In this document: positions 53,192 through 61,033 of the stretch, piece by piece
Layout: each line of letters opens with the position of its first letter
Numbering within the stretch: position 1 is the stretch's first letter
NCBI GenBank assembly: GCA_003989065.1
Contig: RXIW01000001.1
Location: 124,001 to 188,000 of the forward strand
DNA length: 64,000 bases
Direction of reading: 5' to 3'
Origin: Candidatus Competibacteraceae bacterium
GTDB lineage: Bacteria > Pseudomonadota > Gammaproteobacteria > Competibacterales > Competibacteraceae
Notes under the pieces: model-generated
What the model saw: the letters and a program-made list of their open reading frames with translations, nothing else
Told to the model about the DNA's origin: nothing
The model's database searches: none
Program-made: the position numbers and the translations under genes

Positions 53192-53296
53192 GATGAATCC
53201 TCATATCACTCAGACAACACCACACCCGCCCCGGAAAAACTGGCGGGGCGAATGACGAGGAGTTCGATGCGGACTGATTGAATTTTAGCTATTCGA

Positions 53297-53343
53297 CGAT
53301 ACCGACGGGGCGGTATCGCATCCTCCCTCGAAGCGAGGGAGGA
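53297..53343. repeat. Paired inverted repeats between relA and the cytochrome gene
   Basis: Two perfect hairpins stand side by side. CGATACCG pairs with CGGTATCG around a 6-base loop (53297-53318), and TCCTCCCTCG pairs with CGAGGGAGGA around a 3-base loop (53321-53343). No T-run follows. They may end the cytochrome transcript or be a copy of a dispersed intergenic repeat. Confidence 0.7.
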
Positions 53344-53375
53344 CCGGCAAGAAGGCAGGAAAGGCGCGAGGTCGC

Positions 53376-53771
53376 TTAATTGTCCTTGGCACCCTGATCG
53401 ACCCAGGCGCGGATCACCGCCAGTTGCTCTGCCGGCAACTTGACCTTGCCATGTGGCATCTGGATGGAGGGATCCACCCCGGCGCGGCCTTCGATCAGCC
53501 GGTTCAGACTGCTGTTGAGGCTTTGGCCGGGGATGACGACCGGCCCCATCTTGGTACCCTTCATCAGCTCGGCATAGCTGCCCACGGCGAGACCGCTCTT
53601 TTGGTAGCCTTCGCCATTGGGCGCGGTATGGCACTCGGCGCAGCTCGATTTCAAGATGGGGAGGACATCTTTCTGGAAACTCACGGGCTTGGCCGGCTTC
53701 TCGCCGGAACAGCCTGCCAGCACGCCCAACCCCAACAGCAACGCGGATGCAAGCAGTTTACAAGAGTTCAT
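53376..53771 (-). CDS. Cytochrome c-type lipoprotein
   Basis: The 131-residue lipoprotein has lipobox VLAGC (Cys21) and one haem motif CAECH (Cys44, Cys47, His48) in a planctomycete-type cytochrome domain (FQKDVLPILKSSCAECHT). The later IQMPHG may supply the Met ligand, and LPAEQLAVIRAWVDQGA is the typical C-terminal helix. It would be a periplasmic electron carrier at the membrane. It lies 185 bp upstream of relA on the same strand; a functional link is unlikely. Confidence 0.88.
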   Translation of the reverse strand: MNSCKLLASALLLGLGVLAGCSGEKPAKPVSFQKDVLPILKSSCAECHTAPNGEGYQKSGLAVGSYAELMKGTKMGPVVIPGQSLNSSLNRLIEGRAGVDPSIQMPHGKVKLPAEQLAVIRAWVDQGAKDN

Positions 53772-54135
53772 GGATCGTTCCTTGTGCGTTTTAGACGGGT
53801 ATTGACTCGGTTTGGATGAGACCGTCGTAATCTTATCAGACTACAAGGGCACGGGGGTGGAAGCAGGACCCGGCCGCACTATCCGGCGCATGCCAGCGCA
53901 TCGGCCATACGATACTGCTTCATCGAAAATCATCCTTAAACTGATTCAGGGTATACTAGATTCATCGGTGCGCCCGGCGCCTGACGCTCCATCTACAGAC
54001 GTTCGCCATTGCCCGATCCCCAAGCAAGGCTACGACCTAATTCATGGCATCATCACCGGCCATCCATCCATGATCTGGAGCGTCAACCGCTGTCGGGCAT
54101 GGCCCCAACCGTCAACATAAAGCAGGACGAATAAC
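53772..54135. other. Divergent intergenic region upstream of glgB
   Basis: About 360 bases. A short open frame crosses it on the plus strand but shows no domain, signal peptide or ribosome-binding site. TATACT at about 53951 could be a -10 for glgB, without a convincing -35. Confidence 0.4.
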
Positions 54136-56445
54136 GTGACGAGCCCGAAATTGCAATCTGAACTACAGCGCATCATCGAAGCGCGCCATCACGATCCCTT
54201 CAGCGTGCTAGGCCGCCATCCGCAGGACAAGAAACTACTGGTGCGCGCTTATCTGCCCTATGCCCAGGAGGTTCACATCGCCGAGGGCAATCTGGCGATG
54301 GAGCGCATCCCCAACACCGACCTGTTCGAGTGGCGTGGGCAAGCCGATCAAGTCCCCGAACGCTATCGCCTCATCTGGCGCGATTCCGACCACCACGAGC
54401 ATATCTCCTTCGATCCTTACTGTTTTCCCCCGCAACTGGGGGATCTCGACCTGTATCTGTTCGGCGAGGGCAAACACTGGCACGCCTACCGCTTCCTGGG
54501 CGCGCACCCGCATCGCGCCGATGGCGTAGCGGGCGTACTGTTCGCCGTGTGGGCGCCCAACGCCGAACGGGTCAGCGTGGTCGGCAGCTTCAACCGCTGG
54601 GATGGCCGTATCCACCCCATGCGGGTGCGCGGCGGCAGCGGCGTCTGGGAATTGTTCATCCCCAACATCGCCCCTGGCGATCTGTACAAGTTCGAAATCC
54701 GCAGCCGCAACGGTGGATCGATCCAACTGAAATCCGATCCTTACGGGCAGCACTTCGAAATGCGCCCGAGCACCGCCACCATCGTCACCAAGCCCGATAC
54801 CTATACTTGGCGCGATGAGACGTGGCTGGCGCAACGCAAGGAGACCGACTGGCTGCACCACCCGCTGTCGGTCTATGAAGTGCACCTCGGCTCATGGCGG
54901 CGAGGCTGGGAAGGCGAATTCCTGAACTACCGCGAACTGGCCCACCAACTGGTCGAATACGTCAAGGAACTGGGCTTCAACTACATCGAGCTGTTGCCGA
55001 TCACCGAGCATCCCTTCGACGCATCCTGGGGTTACCAGACCACCGGTTACTACGCGCCCACCAGCCGGTTCGGCACACCGGACGATTTCCGCTACTTCAT
55101 CGACTATTGCCATCTGCACGATGTCGGCGTGATTCTCGACTGGGTGCCGGCGCACTTTCCCAAGGACGCCCACGCTCTGGCCCGATTCGATGGCGAACCG
55201 CTCTATGAGCACGCCGACCCGCGCAAGGGCGAGCATCTCGACTGGTCGACGCTGATCTTCAACTATGGCCGCTACGAGGTGAAGAATTTCCTGCTGTCGA
55301 GCGCGCTGTACTGGATCGAGGAATTCCACCTCGACGGGCTGCGGGTCGATGCAGTGGCCTCAATGCTGTATCTGGACTACTCGCGCAAGGAAGGGCAATG
55401 GATTCCCAACAAGTACGGCGGTCGCGAGAATCTGGAGGCGATCGACTTCCTGCGCGAACTCAACACCGTGGTGCATAGCGAACATCCCGGCGCGATGGTC
55501 ATCGCGGAAGAATCCACCTCCTGGCCGCAGGTGACCCGTCCCACCTACCTGGGCGGTTTGGGCTTCAGCATGAAGTGGAACATGGGCTGGATGAACGACA
55601 CCCTGCGCTATATGGCGCAGAACCCGATTCATCGCAAATACCACCACGATCTACTGACCTTCAGCATGTTGTACTGCTTCACCGAGAACTTCATGCTGCC
55701 GTTCTCGCACGACGAGGTGGTCCACGGCAAAGGCTCGATGATCAACAAAATGCCGGGTGACGAGTGGCAGCGCTTCGCCAACCTGCGCTTGCTGTATGTC
55801 TACATGTTCACCCACCCCGGCAAGAAGCTGCTGTTCATGGGCACCGAGTTCGGCCAGGGCACCGAGTGGAACAGCGCCACCACCCTCGACTGGTACGTGC
55901 TCCAGTTCAATTTCCACCAGGGCATGCAACAGCTGGTCAAGGATCTGAACCACCTCTATCACAGCAGCCCGGAATTGCACCATTACGAGTTCGACTGGCA
56001 GGGCTTCTCCTGGGTCGATTGTCATGATGCCGATCAATCCATCCTGAGCTACCTGCGCAAGAAGGACGACGACTTCCTGGTCGTGGTGGTCAACTTCACC
56101 CCGGTGCCGCGCCACGATTACCGGATCGGAGTGCCGCGACCGGGTCGCTACACCGAAGCTCTCAACTCCGATTCACACTTCTACGGCGGCAGCGGCGTCG
56201 GTAACGGCGGCGTCGAATTGATCTCCGAAGAGCGGCCGTGGATGGAGCATCCCTACTCGATCACCATCACGGTGCCGCCGCTGGGCGGCGTGGTACTGCG
56301 GCCGGACCCCCTGCCGGAGCCGGTGCTGATCGCGGCAGAGACGGTCAACGAGGCGCCCGCCGAGGCGGAAGCAGCGCTCAAGCCCGCCGCCACACTGGCT
56401 GTTGCGGCAACCTCGGTCGAGGAAGAACTGGCGCAGCCGGAGTGA
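54136..56445 (+). CDS. glgB: 1,4-alpha-glucan branching enzyme
   Basis: The 769-residue GH13 enzyme introduces alpha-1,6 branches into glycogen. Two N-terminal CBM48-like domains precede the barrel. The catalytic residues fall at the same numbers as in the E. coli enzyme: Asp405 ([16 protein letters not shown]), Glu458 ([10 protein letters not shown]) and Asp526 ([14 protein letters not shown]). The start is GTG 54136 with AGGA eight bases upstream. The C-terminus carries about 45 extra Ala/Glu-rich residues beyond the usual end. No other glg genes are nearby. A strong terminator follows. Confidence 0.96.
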   Translation: MTSPKLQSELQRIIEARHHDPFSVLGRHPQDKKLLVRAYLPYAQEVHIAEGNLAMERIPNTDLFEWRGQADQVPERYRLIWRDSDHHEHISFDPYCFPPQLGDLDLYLFGEGKHWHAYRFLGAHPHRADGVAGVLFAVWAPNAERVSVVGSFNRWDGRIHPMRVRGGSGVWELFIPNIAPGDLYKFEIRSRNGGSIQLKSDPYGQHFEMRPSTATIVTKPDTYTWRDETWLAQRKETDWLHHPLSVYEVHLGSWRRGWEGEFLNYRELAHQLVEYVKELGFNYIELLPITEHPFDASWGYQTTGYYAPTSRFGTPDDFRYFIDYCHLHDVGVILDWVPAHFPKDAHALARFDGEPLYEHADPRKGEHLDWSTLIFNYGRYEVKNFLLSSALYWIEEFHLDGLRVDAVASMLYLDYSRKEGQWIPNKYGGRENLEAIDFLRELNTVVHSEHPGAMVIAEESTSWPQVTRPTYLGGLGFSMKWNMGWMNDTLRYMAQNPIHRKYHHDLLTFSMLYCFTENFMLPFSHDEVVHGKGSMINKMPGDEWQRFANLRLLYVYMFTHPGKKLLFMGTEFGQGTEWNSATTLDWYVLQFNFHQGMQQLVKDLNHLYHSSPELHHYEFDWQGFSWVDCHDADQSILSYLRKKDDDFLVVVVNFTPVPRHDYRIGVPRPGRYTEALNSDSHFYGGSGVGNGGVELISEERPWMEHPYSITITVPPLGGVVLRPDPLPEPVLIAAETVNEAPAEAEAALKPAATLAVAATSVEEELAQPE

Positions 56446-56476
56446 TCCGCCACGCCATCTCCCGCGCTTGACCACG

Positions 56477-56510
56477 CCGGGGCGCAGCAAAGCTGCGCCC
56501 CGGTCGTTTT
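56477..56510 (+). terminator. Strong rho-independent terminator after glgB
   Basis: A perfect 12-bp stem (56477-56488 with 56492-56503) with loop AAA is followed by TCGTTTT. It ends glgB and overlaps the stop of the convergent acetyl-CoA hydrolase gene. Confidence 0.9.
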
Positions 56511-58686
56511 AGAGATAATCTCCCGCCATCAGCTCGGAAACGATCAGCTTCTGGAAAATCCTGTCCCGATGCGACTCGGGCTGATCGAGCTGAAGACGGG
56601 CCAGATAGCGCTTGGCCCCTTCCGGTGCCGCGCCTACCGTGATGGCTCGCACCAAGGTCTTCATCAAATCGCCTCGGGTCGCCAGCCGCTGCTTGAGTCC
56701 CTTGAGCACCCGCCCCAGAATGATTTCTTCCTCGGTGAAATCGGTTCCCAGCGGAAAATCCGGCAGCAGACCCATCTCCTTGAAAGGCGCCAGCCGCGTC
56801 TGAATCCGGCCAGGCGTATTGCAGCTGTGCTCCAGCGGAATCTGGTAATCCTGGGGAATCTTCCCCGCCCGCTTGGCCTTGTCCAGTAGTTCCGGCTGAA
56901 AACGCGAATCGGCGATATTCAGCAACGCTGCGATCACCTCCCGGTCGGATCGCCCGCGCAGATCGGCAATGCCGTACTCGGTGATGATGATATCGCGCAA
57001 GTGGCGCGGTATGGTGATATGGCCATAGTTCCAGACGATGTTCGAGGAGGACGTCGAGCCGGTCTCGCGGGTGCTGCGCAGCATCAGGATCGAGCGGGCA
57101 TCCGGCAGCTCGTGCGCCATGGCCACAAAGTTGTATTGCCCGCCGACCCCGCTGATCATCTGGCCGTTCTCCAGCCCGTCGGACACCGCCGCCCCCAGCA
57201 GGGTCACCATGATGGTGGTGTTGATGAAGCGCGCCTCCCGGCGCTGCAAGGTCGCCAGCTCCTGATTGCCGTACAGGTGGTTGACCTTGCGCACCGAAGT
57301 CATGCAGATCTGCCGGGCTTCGGCCTCGGGCATCGTCCGCAGGGCCTCGTAGAAATCCCGCGGCCCCATGAAGAATCCGCCGTGCATCAGGACACCGCCC
57401 AGCAACCGGCTACCGAGACCGTGGGCGATCACGGCCTCGTAGCTGTCCGATCGATTCAGCTGGGCGGGAACCCGAATAGCCTCGCCGATCACCAGATCGC
57501 CCGCTTCGTAGCGGACCCGGTTGTTGAAGATCCCGAACCGGCGTAGGAACTCGACATCCTGCCCGGTCAGCCAAGGAGAAACGACACGCTGCTCCAGCAG
57601 CACCTGCAAGGTTTCCTCGGAGACCGTTTCGCTGATCGCACCCTCGTTGAGCAGACGCTGTAGCGGGACGCTGTCATAAACCTTGCGTTTCAGGATGCCA
57701 TCCCGATAAAGATGCAGGAAGCCGTTGACGAACATCTCGCTGGCCCCATACAGGCCCTGCTCGAAGGGGTCCGTTCCGCCCATGCGGCCGATCAGATCGC
57801 CATAATGGTCCAGGATGCGCAACTCGGACAGCAACTGTCGGTAGAGTGCGTTCCGCTGTTGCCGCAAGCGACAGAAATGCACAATGGCGTCGCTCAGGCA
57901 ACCGATGCCGATCTGCAGGGTGCCGCCGTCGCGAATCAGGGCGCTGGCCTGCAAGCCCAACAGATAGTCGGCATTATCCACCGGCATGTTGGGTGCGCCG
58001 AACTGCTGGAAATCGTAGCAGGGATGATCGAGGACCAGATCGAACGCGGCCGGCCGCACCATGGCGTCGTTATACATGAACGGCATTTCGCGATTGACCT
58101 GGCCCACCGCCACGAGCGGCCGGCCCTGGCGGCGCAAATCCTCCGTCATCGCCAACAGATCCAGACTGACATCCGGATTGCTGCCAAGACTCAGCCAGCG
58201 CTCGCCATCCACTTCCCGCGTATTGATCTGCTGCGCCACCACGTTGATCTGGTTGTCCAGCAGATCCCGCGCCGCGTGGGTGTAGTTGGTGCTGATATAG
58301 TTCTGCTGCTGCATCGGCACGTTCATGAAACCGCCCGGCTTGAGGAAGAATTCGGCGATCTCGACATTGGGTGGCAGCCGACCGGCGCGCAGGTCGATGG
58401 CATAATCCAGGTCGGGATAATTGCCGAACACCCGGTCGACGAAAGGCCCCAGAAAGCGTTTTTCCAGATCGCTCGACCCTTTGGGGATCTCGACGGTGAT
58501 CGCCGTCAGGATCTTGAGTCGCAATTCGGGATCGGCCTTGGCCCGCTGATACAGTGCGTTCACCACAGAATTGGGCTTGCCGATGCCGAGCGGAATCCCC
58601 AGCACGATACGCTTGCCTACCTTGGCGATGAGTTCATCCACGCAAACGTCGACGTCGTGGCAGTAAAGTGGTTTTTTTTCTTGCAC
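56509..58686 (-). CDS. Acetyl-CoA hydrolase/transferase-family protein, long form
   Basis: This 725-residue protein belongs to the class I CoA-transferase/acetyl-CoA hydrolase family, swapping or releasing CoA from acetyl-CoA or similar acids. LGIPLGIGKPNSVVNALYQR is the N-terminal domain start. YGASEMFVNGFLHL has the candidate catalytic Glu317, and SGVGGQYNFVAMAHELPDAR with ITEYGIADLRGRS is the C-terminal CoA-binding half. It is longer than the usual 430-510 residues because of insertions in both halves. I place the start at GTG 58686, with AAGGA about 10 bases upstream. Substrate is unknown. Confidence 0.82.
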   Translation of the reverse strand: MQEKKPLYCHDVDVCVDELIAKVGKRIVLGIPLGIGKPNSVVNALYQRAKADPELRLKILTAITVEIPKGSSDLEKRFLGPFVDRVFGNYPDLDYAIDLRAGRLPPNVEIAEFFLKPGGFMNVPMQQQNYISTNYTHAARDLLDNQINVVAQQINTREVDGERWLSLGSNPDVSLDLLAMTEDLRRQGRPLVAVGQVNREMPFMYNDAMVRPAAFDLVLDHPCYDFQQFGAPNMPVDNADYLLGLQASALIRDGGTLQIGIGCLSDAIVHFCRLRQQRNALYRQLLSELRILDHYGDLIGRMGGTDPFEQGLYGASEMFVNGFLHLYRDGILKRKVYDSVPLQRLLNEGAISETVSEETLQVLLEQRVVSPWLTGQDVEFLRRFGIFNNRVRYEAGDLVIGEAIRVPAQLNRSDSYEAVIAHGLGSRLLGGVLMHGGFFMGPRDFYEALRTMPEAEARQICMTSVRKVNHLYGNQELATLQRREARFINTTIMVTLLGAAVSDGLENGQMISGVGGQYNFVAMAHELPDARSILMLRSTRETGSTSSSNIVWNYGHITIPRHLRDIIITEYGIADLRGRSDREVIAALLNIADSRFQPELLDKAKRAGKIPQDYQIPLEHSCNTPGRIQTRLAPFKEMGLLPDFPLGTDFTEEEIILGRVLKGLKQRLATRGDLMKTLVRAITVGAAPEGAKRYLARLQLDQPESHRDRIFQKLIVSELMAGDYL

Positions 58687-58950
58687 GTTCCGATCTTCCT
58701 TCGGCCATTCATGATCTGACGCGGATGAGTGGCGCGGTCCGCCGATGGCGCCGCGAAAACGATCCGGTGCTCGCGTCATCGACCAGCCACTCCGGGCAAC
58801 AGGCAAGACACCTCCTGTGCGATTAAGTATCGATTATAACAGTTGCTTACCTGGACAGCCCATGGCGGCGAGATCCGGATCGGATTACACTAATCGACCA
58901 TTCGGATACCCTGCGCAATCGGGAACCGCATCCCATAAGGAGACACTTCG

Positions 58951-59403
58951 ATGTCAGACATCGACACCCTGGAAGCCAACAAGGCCCTGGTCCGGCAGAA
59001 TTTCGAAGTCATCTGGAGTCAGGGCAACCTGAAAGCCGCCGACGACATCATCGCCCCCGATTATGTCGGCCATATCGCCACTCTGCCGGAAGCGGTGCGC
59101 GGCGTCGCAGCGTTCAAGCAAGTGATCACCCTCTATCACTTCTCTTCCCCCGACATCCACTTCGACATCCAGGATCAAATTGCGGAAGGCAACAAGGTCG
59201 CCACCCGTTGGATCGCCCGCGGCACCCATCAGGGCGAATTCATGGGCGTCGCGGCCAGCGGTCAGCGGCTGTCCGTCAGCGGCATGAGTCTGCACCGCAT
59301 CGAAAACGGCCGCATCCAGGAATCCTGGGACGACTGGGATGCGCTGAGCATGCTGCAGAGCATCGCCGAAGACATCTTCCAACCCTTGTCGATGCGGCTC
59401 TAG
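58951..59403 (+). CDS. SnoaL-like (NTF2-fold) protein
   Basis: The 150-residue protein has the SnoaL/ester-cyclase-like pattern ANKALVRQNFEVIWSQGNLK, DDIIAPDYVGH, and VATRWIARGTHQGEFMGV, with the ending ENGRIQESWDDWDALSMLQ. Members include polyketide cyclases and many proteins of unknown activity. AAGGAGA lies 8 bases upstream of the ATG. It is an isolated gene; no substrate can be assigned. Confidence 0.85.
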   Translation: MSDIDTLEANKALVRQNFEVIWSQGNLKAADDIIAPDYVGHIATLPEAVRGVAAFKQVITLYHFSSPDIHFDIQDQIAEGNKVATRWIARGTHQGEFMGVAASGQRLSVSGMSLHRIENGRIQESWDDWDALSMLQSIAEDIFQPLSMRL

Positions 59404-59521
59404 CCGATCCGCCTTCGACCCGTCGCCTCTCCGGCCCAGCCCTGCGAGGCACATCCGGTCGATCCGGCGGCTCTCCGACCCGTGTGCTCCCGCCGCTCCA
59501 TCCCCACGCGCTCCCAGCGTC

Positions 59522-60619
59522 ATGCCGTCCGCTGACTTTCAGCCCGCCTGGTGGCTGCCCGGCCCCCATGCCCAGACCCTATGGTCGACGCTCTGCCGAC
59601 GGCGGCCGCGACTGGCCCTGCGGCGCGAGCATCTGGAGCTGCCGGATGGGGATTTTCTGGATCTGGACTGGAGCCCAGGCGATCGAGGTCCTCTCACGCT
59701 CATCCTGCATGGCTTGGAAGGCTCCAGCGACTCCCACTATGCACGCGGGTTGCTGGCGGCCCTGGTCCAGTGCGGTTGGCGGGGGGTAGTGATGCATTTT
59801 CGCGGCTGCAGCGGCCAGCACAATCGCCTGGCCCGACGCTATTGCGCGGCCGATACCGCCGATATAGCCTACGTAGCCCGCTGGCTGCGCCAGCAAGAAC
59901 CGAATACGCCTCTGGCCGCCGTCGGTTATTCGCTAGGCGGCAACGCCCTGCTCAAGTGGCTGGGCGAGGCCGGCGCCGACCTCCCCCTGTGCGCCGCCGC
60001 AGCGGTGTCTGTGCCGTTCCTGCTCGACGCCACCGCCCAACGGCTGGGGCAGGGCTTTTCCCAGCTGTACCAATTGCACCTGTTGCGTGAGCTCAAGCGC
60101 AACTATCGCGATAAATTCCACCACCGCTCGGATGGCCCCATACCCATGGCCCAGCTCGCGGAACTGCACGATTTCTACGCCTTCGACGATCGTATTACCG
60201 CGCCCCTGCATGGCTTCGCTGACGCCCGCGACTACTATGCCCGCGCCAGCTGCCGACCATTCCTGCGCCAGATCGCCATCCCGACCCTGATCCTGCATGC
60301 GCTGGACGACCCCTTCATGTTCCCGGACGTGGCGCCAGACGCCCAGGAGTTGTCGGCCAGCGTTCGCCTGGAACTCAGTCGGCATGGCGGCCATGTCGGC
60401 TTCGTCGCCGGACGCTGGCCATGGGCCGCCGAATACTGGCTGGAACAACGCATCCCAGCCTTTCTGGCTTGTCATTGGTCCGATCCGGACGCTGACCGCG
60501 CCCGGCAGCCCCCCCCCATAGCGAACGGTATCCTCACACCCACCGTCAGCTTTTGGCCGTCAGCTTTTCACACACCAGCGCATGCACCCTACCCACCGTT
60601 TCGAAGGTTTCCGCGCTGA
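59522..60619 (+). CDS. yheT: YheT-family alpha/beta hydrolase
   Basis: The 365-residue protein starts with PAWWLPGPHAQTLWSTL, the YheT/ABHD1-3 signature. It has the nucleophile GYSLGGN (Ser137), Asp in HALDDPFM and His in RHGGHVGFV. Substrates of bacterial YheT are not settled; carboxylesters or lipids are likely. The last 30 or so residues (GILTPTVSF and beyond) run antisense over the end of the acyl carrier protein gene, so the C-terminus is longer than normal, perhaps through loss of an earlier stop. Confidence 0.88.
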   Translation: MPSADFQPAWWLPGPHAQTLWSTLCRRRPRLALRREHLELPDGDFLDLDWSPGDRGPLTLILHGLEGSSDSHYARGLLAALVQCGWRGVVMHFRGCSGQHNRLARRYCAADTADIAYVARWLRQQEPNTPLAAVGYSLGGNALLKWLGEAGADLPLCAAAAVSVPFLLDATAQRLGQGFSQLYQLHLLRELKRNYRDKFHHRSDGPIPMAQLAELHDFYAFDDRITAPLHGFADARDYYARASCRPFLRQIAIPTLILHALDDPFMFPDVAPDAQELSASVRLELSRHGGHVGFVAGRWPWAAEYWLEQRIPAFLACHWSDPDADRARQPPPIANGILTPTVSFWPSAFHTPAHAPYPPFRRFPR

Positions 60620-60803
60620 TTTCGTCATCGGCGATCTGCAGGTCGAATCGTTCCTCCAAGGCACTGATCAGCGTCACCACCGCCATCGAGTCGAATTCCG
60701 GAATACTGCCCAGCAGGGGGGTATTCGGCTCCAGCTTCCCGACCCGATCGCCCAATTGCAGGATCTCGCCGATCAACTGCCGTATCTCTTCGAACTCGAC
60801 CAT
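60546..60803 (-). CDS. Stand-alone acyl carrier protein
   Basis: This 85-residue ACP-fold protein has the phosphopantetheine attachment site EFDSMAVVTL (Ser39). It has helix I VEFEEIRQLIGEILQLG and an acidic C-terminal half ISALEERFDLQIADDEISAE. It is not the FabF-linked AcpP, which has LGADSLD. GGAGA lies about 9 bases before the ATG. It lies downstream of tssH on the same strand, separated by 230 bp, with no synthase or ligase next to it. Confidence 0.85.
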   Translation of the reverse strand: MVEFEEIRQLIGEILQLGDRVGKLEPNTPLLGSIPEFDSMAVVTLISALEERFDLQIADDEISAETFETVGRVHALVCEKLTAKS

Positions 60804-61033
60804 CGAGACCGTCTCCAGGAGTGAGAAATCTAAAGTTATCGCGCGATCCTGGAAGCCAGCCAGCCGCCGTCCGCGCATAGAGGCCGTCAAGATAGCGTCG
60901 CTGTCGGCAAGAATCCAGCCACGAGTTGAATATCGACGGTCGATACGGTCGGTTTGCCACCCTCCTCCACTCTGGTCGGCTATGGCCAGCACCGGCCAGG
61001 AGCGTCCCGGCCGTATCCACCCCCGAGGCACCC
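60804..61033. other. Spacer between tssH and the acyl carrier protein gene
   Basis: About 230 bases with no recognisable gene or terminator. The open frame across it in frame with the ACP gene shows no motif. Confidence 0.45.

Noticed and set aside
53812..54120. A 102-codon frame upstream of glgB
   Set aside because: No ribosome-binding site, domain or signal peptide; it probably covers the glgB leader.
57712..58719. A 335-codon plus-strand frame
   Set aside because: It is antisense to the acetyl-CoA hydrolase/transferase, which has family motifs throughout.
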